NCBI GenBank assembly: GCA_934309145.1
Contig: CAKRCW010000003.1
Location: 62,001-126,000, forward strand
Reading direction: 5' to 3'
Length of the DNA: 64,000 nt
DNA from: an uncultured Lachnospiraceae bacterium
Lineage (GTDB): Bacteria > Bacillota > Clostridia > Lachnospirales > Lachnospiraceae
Below are positions 23,979-33,087 of this stretch, in pieces. The notes beneath the pieces were generated by a model that made no database searches, had not been told where the DNA came from, and saw only the letters and a program-made list of their open reading frames with translations. Made by a program: the position numbers and the translations under genes. How positions within the stretch are numbered: position 1 is the first letter of the stretch; each line of letters starts with the position of its first letter.

Positions 23979-25658
23979 GTGGGATTTAGTTCTGTAAATG
24001 ATAAGGAACTTAATATAGACAAGGCGAAGAGTATAATAGACTCTATACTTAATGTTGGAGAATTTGCATTTCTGGTCGTTGACAAGCATACATTTGAGAT
24101 TGTCTATGAAAATAATCTTGCTAATGTACTTATCGGTGATAAGATTGGCAAGTCCTGTTATGAGATATTTTATACTGCTAGTATTCCGTGTATAGATTGT
24201 CCTATAATCAATATATCCGATGAACCTGCTGTTGTAACAAGATACAGCGATTTTTTTGATAATACAGTTAAACTTAGACTTACTAAGATTAATTGGTTTG
24301 ACAGCAGAGAAGCTATTTTGATAACTATTCTGAGTATTGGAGAGGATGGAAGTTATACAGCTCCAGCTACATCTGGTGCAGGCTATAATATGTCTGATGA
24401 TAAGCGTCAGACGGACAGCCTTACAGGAATACCTAACAGAACAAGATTTTGTAATAATGCAGAGAATACCTTTAAGTGTAACACAGACAAGAATTATGCC
24501 ATTGTGGTATTTGATGTGTGGCGGCTTAAGAGTATCAATGATATATATGGTATGCAGATGGGTGATGAAGTCTTAAAGATGATTGCCACATCAATGCAGC
24601 AGGTATTTATGCTTGATGACAATTATGCGAGACTTCATTCAGATGTATTTGCATTTTATCTCGCTTATGAGAAGAAGGGCGATATAGTTAAGGCTATAGA
24701 GAAGCTTAGAAAGCAGATTGCATCGAATGATTACGAGTTTGCTGTGAATACAAGCTATGGAATATATCTTGTCGAGGACAGGGACGTTCCTATCAACCTT
24801 ATGTGTGACAGAGCCGGAATGGCGAGAAAGACTATTAAGGATAATGTACTTAAGTTCTGTGCATTTTATGATGAGCAATACAGGGCAGAGATGCTAAGAA
24901 CAAATGAGATAGAACGTGATATGTATAAGGCTTTGGCAGACGGACAGTTCAAGATGTATTTGCAGCCGAAGTATATGCTTAAGGATAATTCACTCTGTGG
25001 AGCAGAGGTATTGTGCCGATGGCTTCATCCTGTGAAAGGACTGATACCTCCTAATGATTTTATCCCGCTTTTTGAGAAGAATGGCTTTATACTTAAATTA
25101 GATGAATATATGTGGGAGCAGGCCTGCCAAACACTTAGAGGATGGCTTGACGAGGGTAGGGAACCGGTTCCTTTATCAGTTAATATATCCAGATATCATA
25201 TAAGACATAATGATTTGGTAGCGGTATTTACAAGGCTGTTAGATAAGTATGGACTTACAAGCGATATGCTCACCTTAGAGATTACAGAATCATTGTTTTT
25301 AGATAAACCTGAGGAGCTTAACCATGTGCTGTCACATTTACAGGCTATGGGCTTTAAGCTTGAGGTTGACGATTTTGGTTCAGGATTTTCATCCTTGAAT
25401 CTGATACGTAACATAGCAGTTGATACAATAAAGATAGACAAGGATTTCCTGGATAGTGAGATATCATCCGAGAAGGGCAAGATTGTTGTAAACCACACGA
25501 TAAGCATGGCGAAGGACTTACAGCTTCAGGTTGTAGCTGAGGGTGTAGAGACAAAGGAGCATGTAGATTTTCTTAAGGGTTCAGCGTGTGATATAGCACA
25601 GGGCTTCTATTTTGCTAAACCAATGCCGCTTGAGAAATTCAATGAACTAAGTTTTTAA
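23979..25658 (+). CDS. PAS-(degenerate GGDEF)-EAL protein, probable c-di-GMP phosphodiesterase
   Basis: 559 residues from GTG 23979, which has GGAAG 9 nt upstream; the frame continues to 23883 but without a ribosome site. A PAS-like domain contains CYEIFYTASIPCIDCP, a cysteine cluster that could bind a cofactor. The GGDEF domain is recognisable (TDSLTGIPNRTRF) but its active-site loop is HSDVF (about 220-224), so cyclase activity is not expected. The EAL domain keeps EVL (343-345), NISR, ITES, DDFGSG (464-469) and AEGVET, so c-di-GMP hydrolysis to pGpG is likely. Target might be motility, since flagellar genes lie 14 kb away. Confidence 0.88.
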   Translation: MGFSSVNDKELNIDKAKSIIDSILNVGEFAFLVVDKHTFEIVYENNLANVLIGDKIGKSCYEIFYTASIPCIDCPIINISDEPAVVTRYSDFFDNTVKLRLTKINWFDSREAILITILSIGEDGSYTAPATSGAGYNMSDDKRQTDSLTGIPNRTRFCNNAENTFKCNTDKNYAIVVFDVWRLKSINDIYGMQMGDEVLKMIATSMQQVFMLDDNYARLHSDVFAFYLAYEKKGDIVKAIEKLRKQIASNDYEFAVNTSYGIYLVEDRDVPINLMCDRAGMARKTIKDNVLKFCAFYDEQYRAEMLRTNEIERDMYKALADGQFKMYLQPKYMLKDNSLCGAEVLCRWLHPVKGLIPPNDFIPLFEKNGFILKLDEYMWEQACQTLRGWLDEGREPVPLSVNISRYHIRHNDLVAVFTRLLDKYGLTSDMLTLEITESLFLDKPEELNHVLSHLQAMGFKLEVDDFGSGFSSLNLIRNIAVDTIKIDKDFLDSEISSEKGKIVVNHTISMAKDLQLQVVAEGVETKEHVDFLKGSACDIAQGFYFAKPMPLEKFNELSF

Positions 25659-25676
25659 AAAAATGCACAGCAATTC

Positions 25677-25705
25677 TTGACATGTATATGTGTCTGTTGT
25701 ATATT
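25677..25705 (+). promoter_or_regulatory. Sigma-A promoter of acpP
   Basis: TTGACA (25677-25682), a 17-bp spacer and TATATT (25700-25705), 48 bp ahead of the acpP start. Confidence 0.75.
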
Positions 25706-25753
25706 GAACAATAAGAAGAATCAAAATAAGATTACAAAAAGGAGAATAAAATT

Positions 25754-25987
25754 ATGTTTGAAAAGTTAAAAGAAATTATTGCAGAGCAGCTCAGCGTAGA
25801 CGAGGCAGATATCGAGCTCACAACATCTTTTAAGGATGACCTTGGAGCTGATTCACTTGATCTTTTTGAGCTTGTTATGGCTCTTGAGGAAGAGTACAAC
25901 TGCGAGATTCCTTCTGATGATTTATCATCTATCTTAACTGTTGAGGATGTTATGAAGTATCTTAAGGACCTCGGTGTAGAGGAGTAA
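25754..25987 (+). CDS. acpP: Acyl carrier protein
   Basis: 77 residues, acidic, four-helix type. The phosphopantetheine attachment Ser lies in LGADSLDLFELVMALEEEY, the canonical DSL motif. It carries growing acyl chains in fatty-acid synthesis in the cytosol. AAAGGAG precedes the ATG. It is transcribed alone between its promoter and a terminator, with no fab genes adjacent, so it may be a second ACP copy or simply separated from the fab cluster. Confidence 0.95.
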   Translation: MFEKLKEIIAEQLSVDEADIELTTSFKDDLGADSLDLFELVMALEEEYNCEIPSDDLSSILTVEDVMKYLKDLGVEE

Positions 25988-26015
25988 TTTCTTTTATAGA
26001 ATTACCTTATATATT

Positions 26016-26044
26016 AAAGGACGAATTTTTATTCGTCCTTTTTT
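26016..26044 (+). terminator. Intrinsic terminator after acpP
   Basis: AAAGGACGAAT pairs with ATTCGTCCTTT around a short T-rich loop, followed by Ts. Confidence 0.9.
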
Positions 26045-26071
26045 ATTGAAATTATTTTTTCATAAACCTAA

Positions 26072-26114
26072 AAACTGCCACATCACAAATCGAAATTCAT
26101 GATGTGGCAGTCTT
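26072..26114 (-). terminator. Terminator after cellobiose phosphorylase gene
   Basis: ACTGCCACATCA pairs with TGATGTGGCAGT with a 17-nt loop; on the minus strand it ends in a T-rich tract after the phosphorylase stop. Confidence 0.75.
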
Positions 26115-26154
26115 TATATTGTTAAACTAAAAGTATTTAGATTTCTAGGTGTTA

Positions 26155-28614
26155 TTAACCAAGTACAACCTCAACAGTATGAGTCTTGCCATCTCCAAAT
26201 ACAGGGATTACATTACCCTCAACAGCCTTGCCGTCAACAACCATGCTCTTAACACCCTTGCACACATGATCAGGGTTAGAAACCTTGATGTCATATGAAT
26301 CACCACGGAACTGACGTGTTGCTGTGAGACCATCCCACTCAGCAGGAATAGATGGATCAATCTTAAGTCCATCGAAATCAGGCTGTATACCTAAGATATA
26401 CTGTGAAATAGCTACCATGTTCCAAGCAGCAGTTCCTGTAAGCCATGAGTTCTTTCCTTCGCCAAATCTGCTGGCGTCCTTACCGGCAATCATCTGACCA
26501 TATACATATGGCTCAGTCTTATGAAGGTCTGAAATCTCCTCATTGAAAGCAGGAGCAATCTTGCTGTAGTATTCAAAAGCCTTATCTCCGCGACCGGCAT
26601 ATGCCTCAGCACAGATAATCCATGCATTGTTATGTGTGAAGATACCAGCGTTCTCCTTGTATCCACCTGGATATGTAGAAATCTCACCATACTGGATATA
26701 GTACTTAGAGTAAGCAGGATTATTAAGCACAAGACCATACTTAGTATTCAAATACTTGTCGATAGAGTCAAGTGTCTTGATATCTGCACCCTCATCCTTG
26801 CCAATTTCTGACATAACAGCGAAGCCCTGTGGCTCTATGAAGATCTTACCTTCTTCACATTCCTTAGAACCCATCTTAGCACCTGTTGAATCATAGGCAC
26901 GAATGAACCAGTCGCCATCAAATGCACTGTCCATAACGTTCTTCTTCATCTTGTCAATCTCAGCCTGAGCCTTAGCAGCCTCATCGTTCTTGCCAAGGTG
27001 CTTGAGGATGTTGACATAGTTTGGTCCTACATATGTAAAGAGTGTTGCAACCATAACTGATTCTGCAACCTTTGAGTAACCACCTTCAGCAGCAAACTTA
27101 GGGTTTGTGTAAGTCTGGAAGCTCTCACCAGGCTGGTCAGAGTAGCATGAGAGGTTGATACAATCGTTCCAGTCAGCACGCATTGCAAGTGGAAGACCAT
27201 GAGGTCCAAGGTTATTTACAATGTGATAGAATGAAACATCAAGATGGTCTAACATAGGCTGAGCCTTAGACATATCATTGTCATAAGCTACCATCTCATC
27301 AAGTATTCCCCAATCTCCAGTCTCCTTAATATATGCTGAAACTGAAAGAATCATCCATAATGGATCATCTGAGAAGTCGCCACCGATATCAGAGTTACCC
27401 TTCTTGGTAAGTGGCTGATACTGATGGTAACAGCCTCCGTCAGGGAGCTGAGTAGATGCGATATCGATGATTCTCTGTCTTGCACGGTCAGGAATCTGGT
27501 GAACAAAACCAAGAATATCCTGGTTTGAATCACGGAATCCCATACCACGTCCAATTCCTGACTCAAAGTAAGATGCTGAACGTGAAAGGTTAAATGTAAC
27601 CATACACTGATACTGATTCCAGATATTAACCATTCTGTTAACCTTGTCATCAGGAGTATCTACATTAAGAATTCCAAGGAGGTTGTCCCAAGTTGCCTTG
27701 AGCTCAGCAAGTCCTGCTGCAACCTTCTCAGGAGTATTGTACTGCTCAATCATAGCGAGAGCCTTTGTCTTGTTGATTGTAACACCATCAGCCTCGAACT
27801 TCTGGTCAACAGGCATCTCAACATATCCGAGAATAAATACAAGTGTTTTAGACTCACCAGGGGCAAGTGTAATCTCCTTGCAGTGTGAAGCAACTGGTGA
27901 CCAGCCGTCTGCGATTGAATTTCTGGACTGATTCTCAGTTACAACCTGTGGATTGTCAAATCCGTTATAGAGACCAATAAATGAATCTCTGTCTGTATCA
28001 AATCCGTCAATGCTGTCATTAACAGTATAGAATGCAAAATGATTACGTCTGTCTCTGTACTCTGTCTTGTGATAAATTGTTGAATCTACAACCTCTACAC
28101 GACCAGTACTGAAGTTTCTCTGGAAGTTAGTGCAGTCATCCTGTGCATCCCACAAGCACCACTCAACAAATGAGTAAAGCTTGAAGGTCTTAGCTTCTGA
28201 GCTTTCGTTAGTTAATACAAGCTGCTGAACCTCGCCTGTATAATTCTGAGGAACGAAGAATGTAGCCTCTGCCTTAAGTCCATTCTTAGAACCTGTGATA
28301 ATGGTATATCCCATACCGTGACGACACTCATAAGAATCAAGAGTATTCTTAACTGGTGACCATCCCGGAGACCAGATGTTGCCATCTTCATTTATGTAGA
28401 AGTAACGGCCACCCATATCGATAGGTACGTTGTTGTAACGATAACGAGTGATTCTTCTAAGACGAGCATCTTTATAGAAATGGTATCCTCCTGCCGTATT
28501 AGAAATCAATGAGAAGAAATCCTGTGTACCAAGGTAATTAATCCAAGGATAAGGAGTCTTAGGTGATGTGATGACGTATTCTTTGTTTTCGTCATCAAAG
28601 TAACCAAATTTCAT
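26155..28614 (-). CDS. Cellobiose phosphorylase (GH94)
   Basis: 819 residues, the usual cellobiose (rather than longer cellodextrin) phosphorylase length. It converts cellobiose and phosphate to glucose-1-phosphate and glucose in the cytosol, saving ATP. The N-terminal beta-sandwich begins MKFGYFDDENKEYVITSPKTPYPW. The (alpha/alpha)6 catalytic barrel has GIGRGMGFRDSNQDILGFVHQ and the general-acid Asp in RADWND (about residue 481), and TGTAAWNMVAISQYILGIQP near the C-terminus. ATG 28614 follows GGAAGG; the frame extends upstream without a ribosome site. No transporter is adjacent. Confidence 0.95.
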   Translation of the reverse strand: MKFGYFDDENKEYVITSPKTPYPWINYLGTQDFFSLISNTAGGYHFYKDARLRRITRYRYNNVPIDMGGRYFYINEDGNIWSPGWSPVKNTLDSYECRHGMGYTIITGSKNGLKAEATFFVPQNYTGEVQQLVLTNESSEAKTFKLYSFVEWCLWDAQDDCTNFQRNFSTGRVEVVDSTIYHKTEYRDRRNHFAFYTVNDSIDGFDTDRDSFIGLYNGFDNPQVVTENQSRNSIADGWSPVASHCKEITLAPGESKTLVFILGYVEMPVDQKFEADGVTINKTKALAMIEQYNTPEKVAAGLAELKATWDNLLGILNVDTPDDKVNRMVNIWNQYQCMVTFNLSRSASYFESGIGRGMGFRDSNQDILGFVHQIPDRARQRIIDIASTQLPDGGCYHQYQPLTKKGNSDIGGDFSDDPLWMILSVSAYIKETGDWGILDEMVAYDNDMSKAQPMLDHLDVSFYHIVNNLGPHGLPLAMRADWNDCINLSCYSDQPGESFQTYTNPKFAAEGGYSKVAESVMVATLFTYVGPNYVNILKHLGKNDEAAKAQAEIDKMKKNVMDSAFDGDWFIRAYDSTGAKMGSKECEEGKIFIEPQGFAVMSEIGKDEGADIKTLDSIDKYLNTKYGLVLNNPAYSKYYIQYGEISTYPGGYKENAGIFTHNNAWIICAEAYAGRGDKAFEYYSKIAPAFNEEISDLHKTEPYVYGQMIAGKDASRFGEGKNSWLTGTAAWNMVAISQYILGIQPDFDGLKIDPSIPAEWDGLTATRQFRGDSYDIKVSNPDHVCKGVKSMVVDGKAVEGNVIPVFGDGKTHTVEVVLG

Positions 28615-28648
28615 GTAGTATACCTTCCTTTCATAAAACACTGCCAAT

Positions 28649-28677
28649 ATTATATAATAAAAATGCCCAAAACACAA
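28649..28677 (-). promoter_or_regulatory. Promoter of the cellobiose phosphorylase gene
   Basis: On the minus strand, TTGTGT (28677-28672), 17-bp spacer, TATAAT (28654-28649), 35 nt upstream of the start codon. No clear operator palindrome was seen nearby. Confidence 0.65.
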
Positions 28678-28739
28678 CTAAAATCGTGGCAATAAGATAA
28701 CAAAATGTACAAATAAATTAAGTTATGGCTGTAAACAAT

Positions 28740-28768
28740 TTGTCAATAAAAATCATCTGTGTTAGTAT
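28740..28768 (+). promoter_or_regulatory. Promoter of the Ser/Thr kinase gene
   Basis: TTGTCA (28740-28745), 17-bp spacer, TAGTAT (28763-28768), about 66 bp before the ATG. Confidence 0.6.
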
Positions 28769-28834
28769 AAAAATGTTATTTGATTATATTTTGTAATACA
28801 TGAAAAATCTATATAAAAATGACAGGGGAATAAT

Positions 28835-30481
28835 ATGGACGTTAATAAGCTTTGCATGGGATGTATGCAGGAAAAAAATGAGATATACGGTGCGTGTCCT
28901 TATTGTGGTTACGACAATCAAAACGACAAAAATAAGGATGGACAGCTTCCGGTTTACACGCTGCTTAATAATACATACAGTATAGGAAAATGCCTTGGCG
29001 CAGGTGGATTTGGAATAACCTACATTGCATTTGACTGTAATCTGCAAAAGAGGGTTGCCATAAAGGAATTTTATCCTGACTCTCTGGCGTGGCGTGGTGA
29101 GGACGGAGCAAGCGTCTATACTTATCAGGACAAGCGGGGAGAAATATTTGTCAGGGAGAGAGACAGATTTATTTCTGAGGCAAGAGCTTTAGCTAAATTA
29201 GATGAGCAAAATGGCGTTGTAAAGGTAATACATTATTTTCAGGAGAACAACACAGCATATATTGTCATGGAATTTTTATCAGGAAAATCTCTTAAGACAT
29301 ATATGGCTGAAAAGGGCGGAAAGATATCTGTTGAGGAGGCATTAAAACTTCTTGAACCGGTTATAAAAACACTTGCCGGAATACATAAAAAAGGACTTGT
29401 GCACAGCGATATAAGTCTTGATAACATAATGCTTACGACAAATGGTATGGTAAAGCTTATAGATTTTGGTGCAGTTCGTGATATAAAGGATATAAACTCC
29501 GGAACCAATGCATATAAGAAAACTTATTCTCCGCCAGAGCAGAGTGGTTATGCAGGAGATATGGGAACTTACTCAGATATATATGCATTGTGCGTGACAT
29601 TTTACAGGATGATAACAGGAAGGGGAATACCAAGTGCAAGGGAGAGAATGGAGGGTGCGGCTGTCTGTCCGCCATCAGTTCTTGAAGTTGACATAAGTCC
29701 TGAAATAGAGGCTGCACTTATGCAGGGTTTGGAGCTGGATATAGATAAGAGAATAAAAAATGCGTCTGATTTATATTATTTCTTCATTGTGTGCGGAAGA
29801 ATGGATGGGGCTCATGAAAATGACAATAATTTAAAGGGCAGAGTTCCTGATTCCATGGTGGATAAGATGAGGAGAGAGGAAGGGGCTTATCGGAGAAAGA
29901 GAAGGTTCTTTGCGATGGGTATATGCATATTTATACTCGGATGCCTGATAATATCAGTTCGCCAGATAGCCAGAGTTATGCAGAATAAATCAGATGATAC
30001 CGACATAACAACAGAATCAACAACATCAGAGGAGACAGGAAAAACAGATGATGCATATACATTGACAGATACTGACAGGGAAAAATATATTAATAGTCTT
30101 ATCTCAGATATAAACGCAGACAGGCAGGATAACGGACAGGAAGATTTAATTATAGATGACAAATACAGGGCTGTTGCAGATGAATGTGGAAAGTCAATTG
30201 AGGAAGCTCCTTACATTGGAAATGATGATTGGACAGACAATGTGACAACCTGTGTGACCGATGCCATGAGCAATTCGCAGATAACTGATGCGGGCTGGCT
30301 TGTGCTTCCATACACTAATATTCCGACAGAAGGTCAGGTTAAATCAGATGCATATATACAGATAGAGAGAATAAATGCCAATGTACAAAATCCTATAAAT
30401 CTCACTAACTGTGACAAGATAGGTGTGGCTGTATCGCAGTCTTTGGATGGAACAATCTACTATATAATAATATACAGATAA
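28835..30481 (+). CDS. Membrane Ser/Thr protein kinase with N-terminal zinc ribbon and exported C-terminal domain
   Basis: 548 residues. C7-xx-C10 and C21-xx-C24 form a small zinc ribbon. A Hanks-type kinase follows, with G-loop GAGGFGITY, VAIKEF lysine, catalytic loop VHSDISLDN (HSD in place of HRD), and DFG in IDFGAVRD; SPPEQSGYAGDMGTYSDIYALC is the activation/P+1 region. A helix at about 353-375 crosses the membrane. The outer part, about 170 residues, is a Ser/Thr/Asp linker and a domain reading INADRQDNGQEDLIIDDKYRAVADECGKS, which resembles the start of a CAP/SCP fold. Not of the PASTA type. GGGGA precedes the ATG. Confidence 0.88.
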   Translation: MDVNKLCMGCMQEKNEIYGACPYCGYDNQNDKNKDGQLPVYTLLNNTYSIGKCLGAGGFGITYIAFDCNLQKRVAIKEFYPDSLAWRGEDGASVYTYQDKRGEIFVRERDRFISEARALAKLDEQNGVVKVIHYFQENNTAYIVMEFLSGKSLKTYMAEKGGKISVEEALKLLEPVIKTLAGIHKKGLVHSDISLDNIMLTTNGMVKLIDFGAVRDIKDINSGTNAYKKTYSPPEQSGYAGDMGTYSDIYALCVTFYRMITGRGIPSARERMEGAAVCPPSVLEVDISPEIEAALMQGLELDIDKRIKNASDLYYFFIVCGRMDGAHENDNNLKGRVPDSMVDKMRREEGAYRRKRRFFAMGICIFILGCLIISVRQIARVMQNKSDDTDITTESTTSEETGKTDDAYTLTDTDREKYINSLISDINADRQDNGQEDLIIDDKYRAVADECGKSIEEAPYIGNDDWTDNVTTCVTDAMSNSQITDAGWLVLPYTNIPTEGQVKSDAYIQIERINANVQNPINLTNCDKIGVAVSQSLDGTIYYIIIYR

Positions 30482-30493
30482 TAGATATAAAAA

Positions 30494-30538
30494 TAAAAGC
30501 TGCCACTTAGCGTTAATCGTACAAGTGGCAGCTTTATT
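30494..30538. terminator. Bidirectional terminator
   Basis: AAAGCTGCCACTT pairs with AAGTGGCAGCTTT (13 bp) between the convergent kinase (+) and epimerase (-) genes; both flanks are A/T-rich. Confidence 0.85.
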
Positions 30539-30541
30539 AAT

Positions 30542-31543
30542 TTATGCTGTATAAATCTTCTCTGTAAGAGTGTGGCTCTCGCCTGGAGCAAGCTCCTTAT
30601 ATCCTGATTCATCAGCAGGTATTGGCTGGTTAGGGGCATCGATAATCCATGTACAAGGCTCCGGACAGAAGTAGCCCTTATCGCCCTTGTCGTTCCATAC
30701 AACCCAGAACTTGAAGTCCTTACATACCTCATAGAAAATATGCTTGTCAGTGGCAGAATCAGTCACTATTGCACCATAGAAAGGTTTTCCGTCATATGAA
30801 CCTTCCTCGGCAAAGAACACATCGTTATCAATATCGTGAAGTACAGGAACCTGTGAGCCTGTGAGATACTGCTTGTCGTGATTTGTCTCAGGAAGAAACT
30901 CACCTGTAGGAATACATGAAGGTGATAATTCCCATTTTTCTCCGATAGGAATATATAAACGCATATCAAGACCATTTCCGTCTTTTGTGAAAGGTCCATT
31001 TATGGTTGTGTGATTACATACACCATATGGGAGCTGTTTGTCTGAGGTATTTGTCATTGTAAATGAGTAATCAAGACCATCCTCAGATAATGTGAAGGTG
31101 TATTCTGCTTTAAAGCTTACAGGGAATGTCTGGAAAAACTCATCATTTTCATCATACACATACTCTGTCTTTGCTACAGCCTTGTTGTCATCAGCAACAG
31201 TACTTACTATAGAATGTTCACGTTTATGAAGGAAACCATGAATATGGTTGCCAAGTGGATCATTCAAAGGGAAGTTATAGGTTGCATCTGAAACCTTAAG
31301 TACACCACCTGCAAGACGGTTAGGGAGATATAATGTTGGAAATCCATAAACCTCTGCTGAAGCCTGAAGCTCTTCTGGAGAGAGAGATTCGTTATATCTG
31401 AAAACCTCTATGCCATTCTCAGTATCCTGCATACGCATAACATTACTTCCAAGAAACGGAGCAACGACAGCCTTGTACTTACCAGCAGTAAGTTCAATAA
31501 CATCCTTGCCTTTGTAGTCAATAACATTTGCTGAAAAGCTCAT
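30542..31543 (-). CDS. Aldose 1-epimerase family protein
   Basis: 333 residues with the galactose-mutarotase fold. It would interconvert alpha and beta anomers of a hexose. Visible blocks are RLAGGVLKVSDATYNFPLNDPLGNHIHGF (first His), VCNHTTINGPF and the CTWIIDAPNQP C-terminal segment with NHD and W residues. Substrate is not certain: such distant GalM homologues act on various sugars. AAGGAGG lies ahead of the ATG. It neighbours the kinase and cellobiose phosphorylase loci; use in sugar catabolism is a reasonable inference. Confidence 0.85.
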   Translation of the reverse strand: MSFSANVIDYKGKDVIELTAGKYKAVVAPFLGSNVMRMQDTENGIEVFRYNESLSPEELQASAEVYGFPTLYLPNRLAGGVLKVSDATYNFPLNDPLGNHIHGFLHKREHSIVSTVADDNKAVAKTEYVYDENDEFFQTFPVSFKAEYTFTLSEDGLDYSFTMTNTSDKQLPYGVCNHTTINGPFTKDGNGLDMRLYIPIGEKWELSPSCIPTGEFLPETNHDKQYLTGSQVPVLHDIDNDVFFAEEGSYDGKPFYGAIVTDSATDKHIFYEVCKDFKFWVVWNDKGDKGYFCPEPCTWIIDAPNQPIPADESGYKELAPGESHTLTEKIYTA

Positions 31544-31701
31544 TTGAAATCCTCCTTCAAATATATTCGATGTGGGTTAATTATATTTAAGTAATTGTAT
31601 CATATTGCATTTGGCGTGTCCATATCGCGATATGTTTTGTTTCAGAAAATGTTTCATAAAAATATTGTGTCGAAGTGTGACATATTATGTAAATTATAGT
31701 C

Positions 31702-31730
31702 TTGATTTTTAAATTATCGGGTGTTATAAA
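31702..31730 (+). promoter_or_regulatory. Promoter of the DUF4358-type lipoprotein gene
   Basis: TTGATT (31702-31707), 17-bp spacer, TATAAA (31725-31730), 70 bp before the chosen start. Confidence 0.6.
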
Positions 31731-31799
31731 TAGATATTGGACTGAGAAAACTAGACATATATGTCTTATATTATAAATGGTATGGAAGGACAGATAAAA

Positions 31800-32348
31800 A
31801 TGAGAAAGAAAATATACAGCACAATGATGATTATTGCTCTAGCAGCTATGGTGACAGGCTGCGGTGGAGCCAAGGATAAGACAAGCGAAACAACAACAGA
31901 GTATGTACCTGTAACAGAACAGGGAAGTCTTGCAACGGCAAATGACAGCAAGGATAACGATGTTGATGTTCAGGCAGCGGCAGATGAAATTCTTAACAAT
32001 GGCGATTTCAAGGATACTCTTGCGACAGTAGATAAGACAATGGCATTGACCAGATTATATAATCTTGATGAGACACAGATAGAGGAGGCTGCATTTTACA
32101 CTAATTCAAATGCTACAGCCGAGGAGATTGCAGTAATTAAAGCTGCATCATCTGATTATGTGGACACAGTAAAAGCTGCATATGAAACAAGGGTTTCTGA
32201 TCAGGAGGCTGCATGTAAGGATTACCTTCCTGATGAGATGACAAAGCTTGAATCAGCAGTAATCTATACAAATGGCAATTATGTGATTCTCTGTGTATCA
32301 AATGATAATGCAAAGGCAGAGACTATAATTGAGAACTTATTCAAATAA
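31800..32348 (+). CDS. DUF4358-type lipoprotein
   Basis: 182 residues. ATG 31800 follows GGAAGGA and gives a proper lipoprotein signal, MRKKIYSTMMII...MVTGC, with the lipidated Cys at about 21; the upstream ATG at 31761 would spoil it. After a Thr/Glu linker, a domain of about 125 residues contains LTRLYNLDETQIEEAAFYTNSNATAEEIAVIK and a VIYTNGNYVILCVSND strand, matching DUF4358 lipoproteins of Lachnospiraceae as I know them. Function unknown. It is monocistronic. Confidence 0.82.
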   Translation: MRKKIYSTMMIIALAAMVTGCGGAKDKTSETTTEYVPVTEQGSLATANDSKDNDVDVQAAADEILNNGDFKDTLATVDKTMALTRLYNLDETQIEEAAFYTNSNATAEEIAVIKAASSDYVDTVKAAYETRVSDQEAACKDYLPDEMTKLESAVIYTNGNYVILCVSNDNAKAETIIENLFK

Positions 32349-32496
32349 TAACATCGGACAACCAATGCGAGTATATTAATATATGCAATTTCGTATTCAG
32401 GCAGCCGATGATATACAAAATATAACAGTAATATAATAATGAAATAATTCCCTTGTTAAAGTACCATTAACTACACGGTTGCTTTTAAGTATAAAT

Positions 32497-32543
32497 AATC
32501 CCATATGTGTCAATCATATAAGAGACACATATGGGATTTTTTA
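32497..32543. terminator. Strong bidirectional terminator
   Basis: AATCCCATATGTGTC (32497-32511) is a perfect 15-bp complement of GACACATATGGGATT (32524-32538), flanked by T-rich sequence. It separates the lipoprotein gene (+) from the Ig-like gene (-). Confidence 0.85.
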
Positions 32544-32882
32544 TAGCTTAAATTTGACAGAGACAGGCTCGCTTAGGGACTGTCCACCGCGTGATTTTAC
32601 ATTGGTGGTGATAATCAGGGTGTATTGCTCACTTGTAGCGTATGGTTCAAGCGGCTCAATCTCAATCAGGTCATTTTTTTGGTCGTATCTGATATAGGTT
32701 TGCAGACGTTGATTCTGGGAATTGACAACATACATGGTGTCTTTATTCACAGACTTGGGATCAAGCGGAATATTGAAACGGACCTGCCATACAAAATTGC
32801 CTGTTTTGAATTTTAAATTCTGTTTAACTCTATTTGCCAGATATGGAGGAATATCCTCTATATCTATTATATTATTTGCCAT
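32541..32882 (-). CDS. Small protein with SbsA/Big_5 Ig-like domain
   Basis: 113 residues with no signal peptide. The sequence from about residue 30 (WQVRFNIPLDPKSVNKDTMYVV through YTLIITTNVKSRGGQSLSEPVSVKF) has the bacterial Ig-like pattern usually found in S-layer and surface proteins, where it ends in a loop such as V-x-x-x-x-G-x-x-L. Being cytoplasmic by sequence and consisting of a single domain is unusual. AGGTGA precedes the ATG. Role unknown. Confidence 0.75.
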   Translation of the reverse strand: MANNIIDIEDIPPYLANRVKQNLKFKTGNFVWQVRFNIPLDPKSVNKDTMYVVNSQNQRLQTYIRYDQKNDLIEIEPLEPYATSEQYTLIITTNVKSRGGQSLSEPVSVKFKL

Positions 32883-33087
32883 TACGACATCACCTCAAAG
32901 CATAATAATCTGCCCATATCATAGCAAAATAAAACAATATGTGTCAACATCAAGTGACCTGAAGGAATAGTGTTTTTGGTAGAAATATGAAAGAAAATAG
33001 TATACGGAATGGTATTTACTTATAATGAATGTAAAACTACAATAAGATTGTTACAAAAATGTTACAGAAGTGTTAGGAGATGATGAC

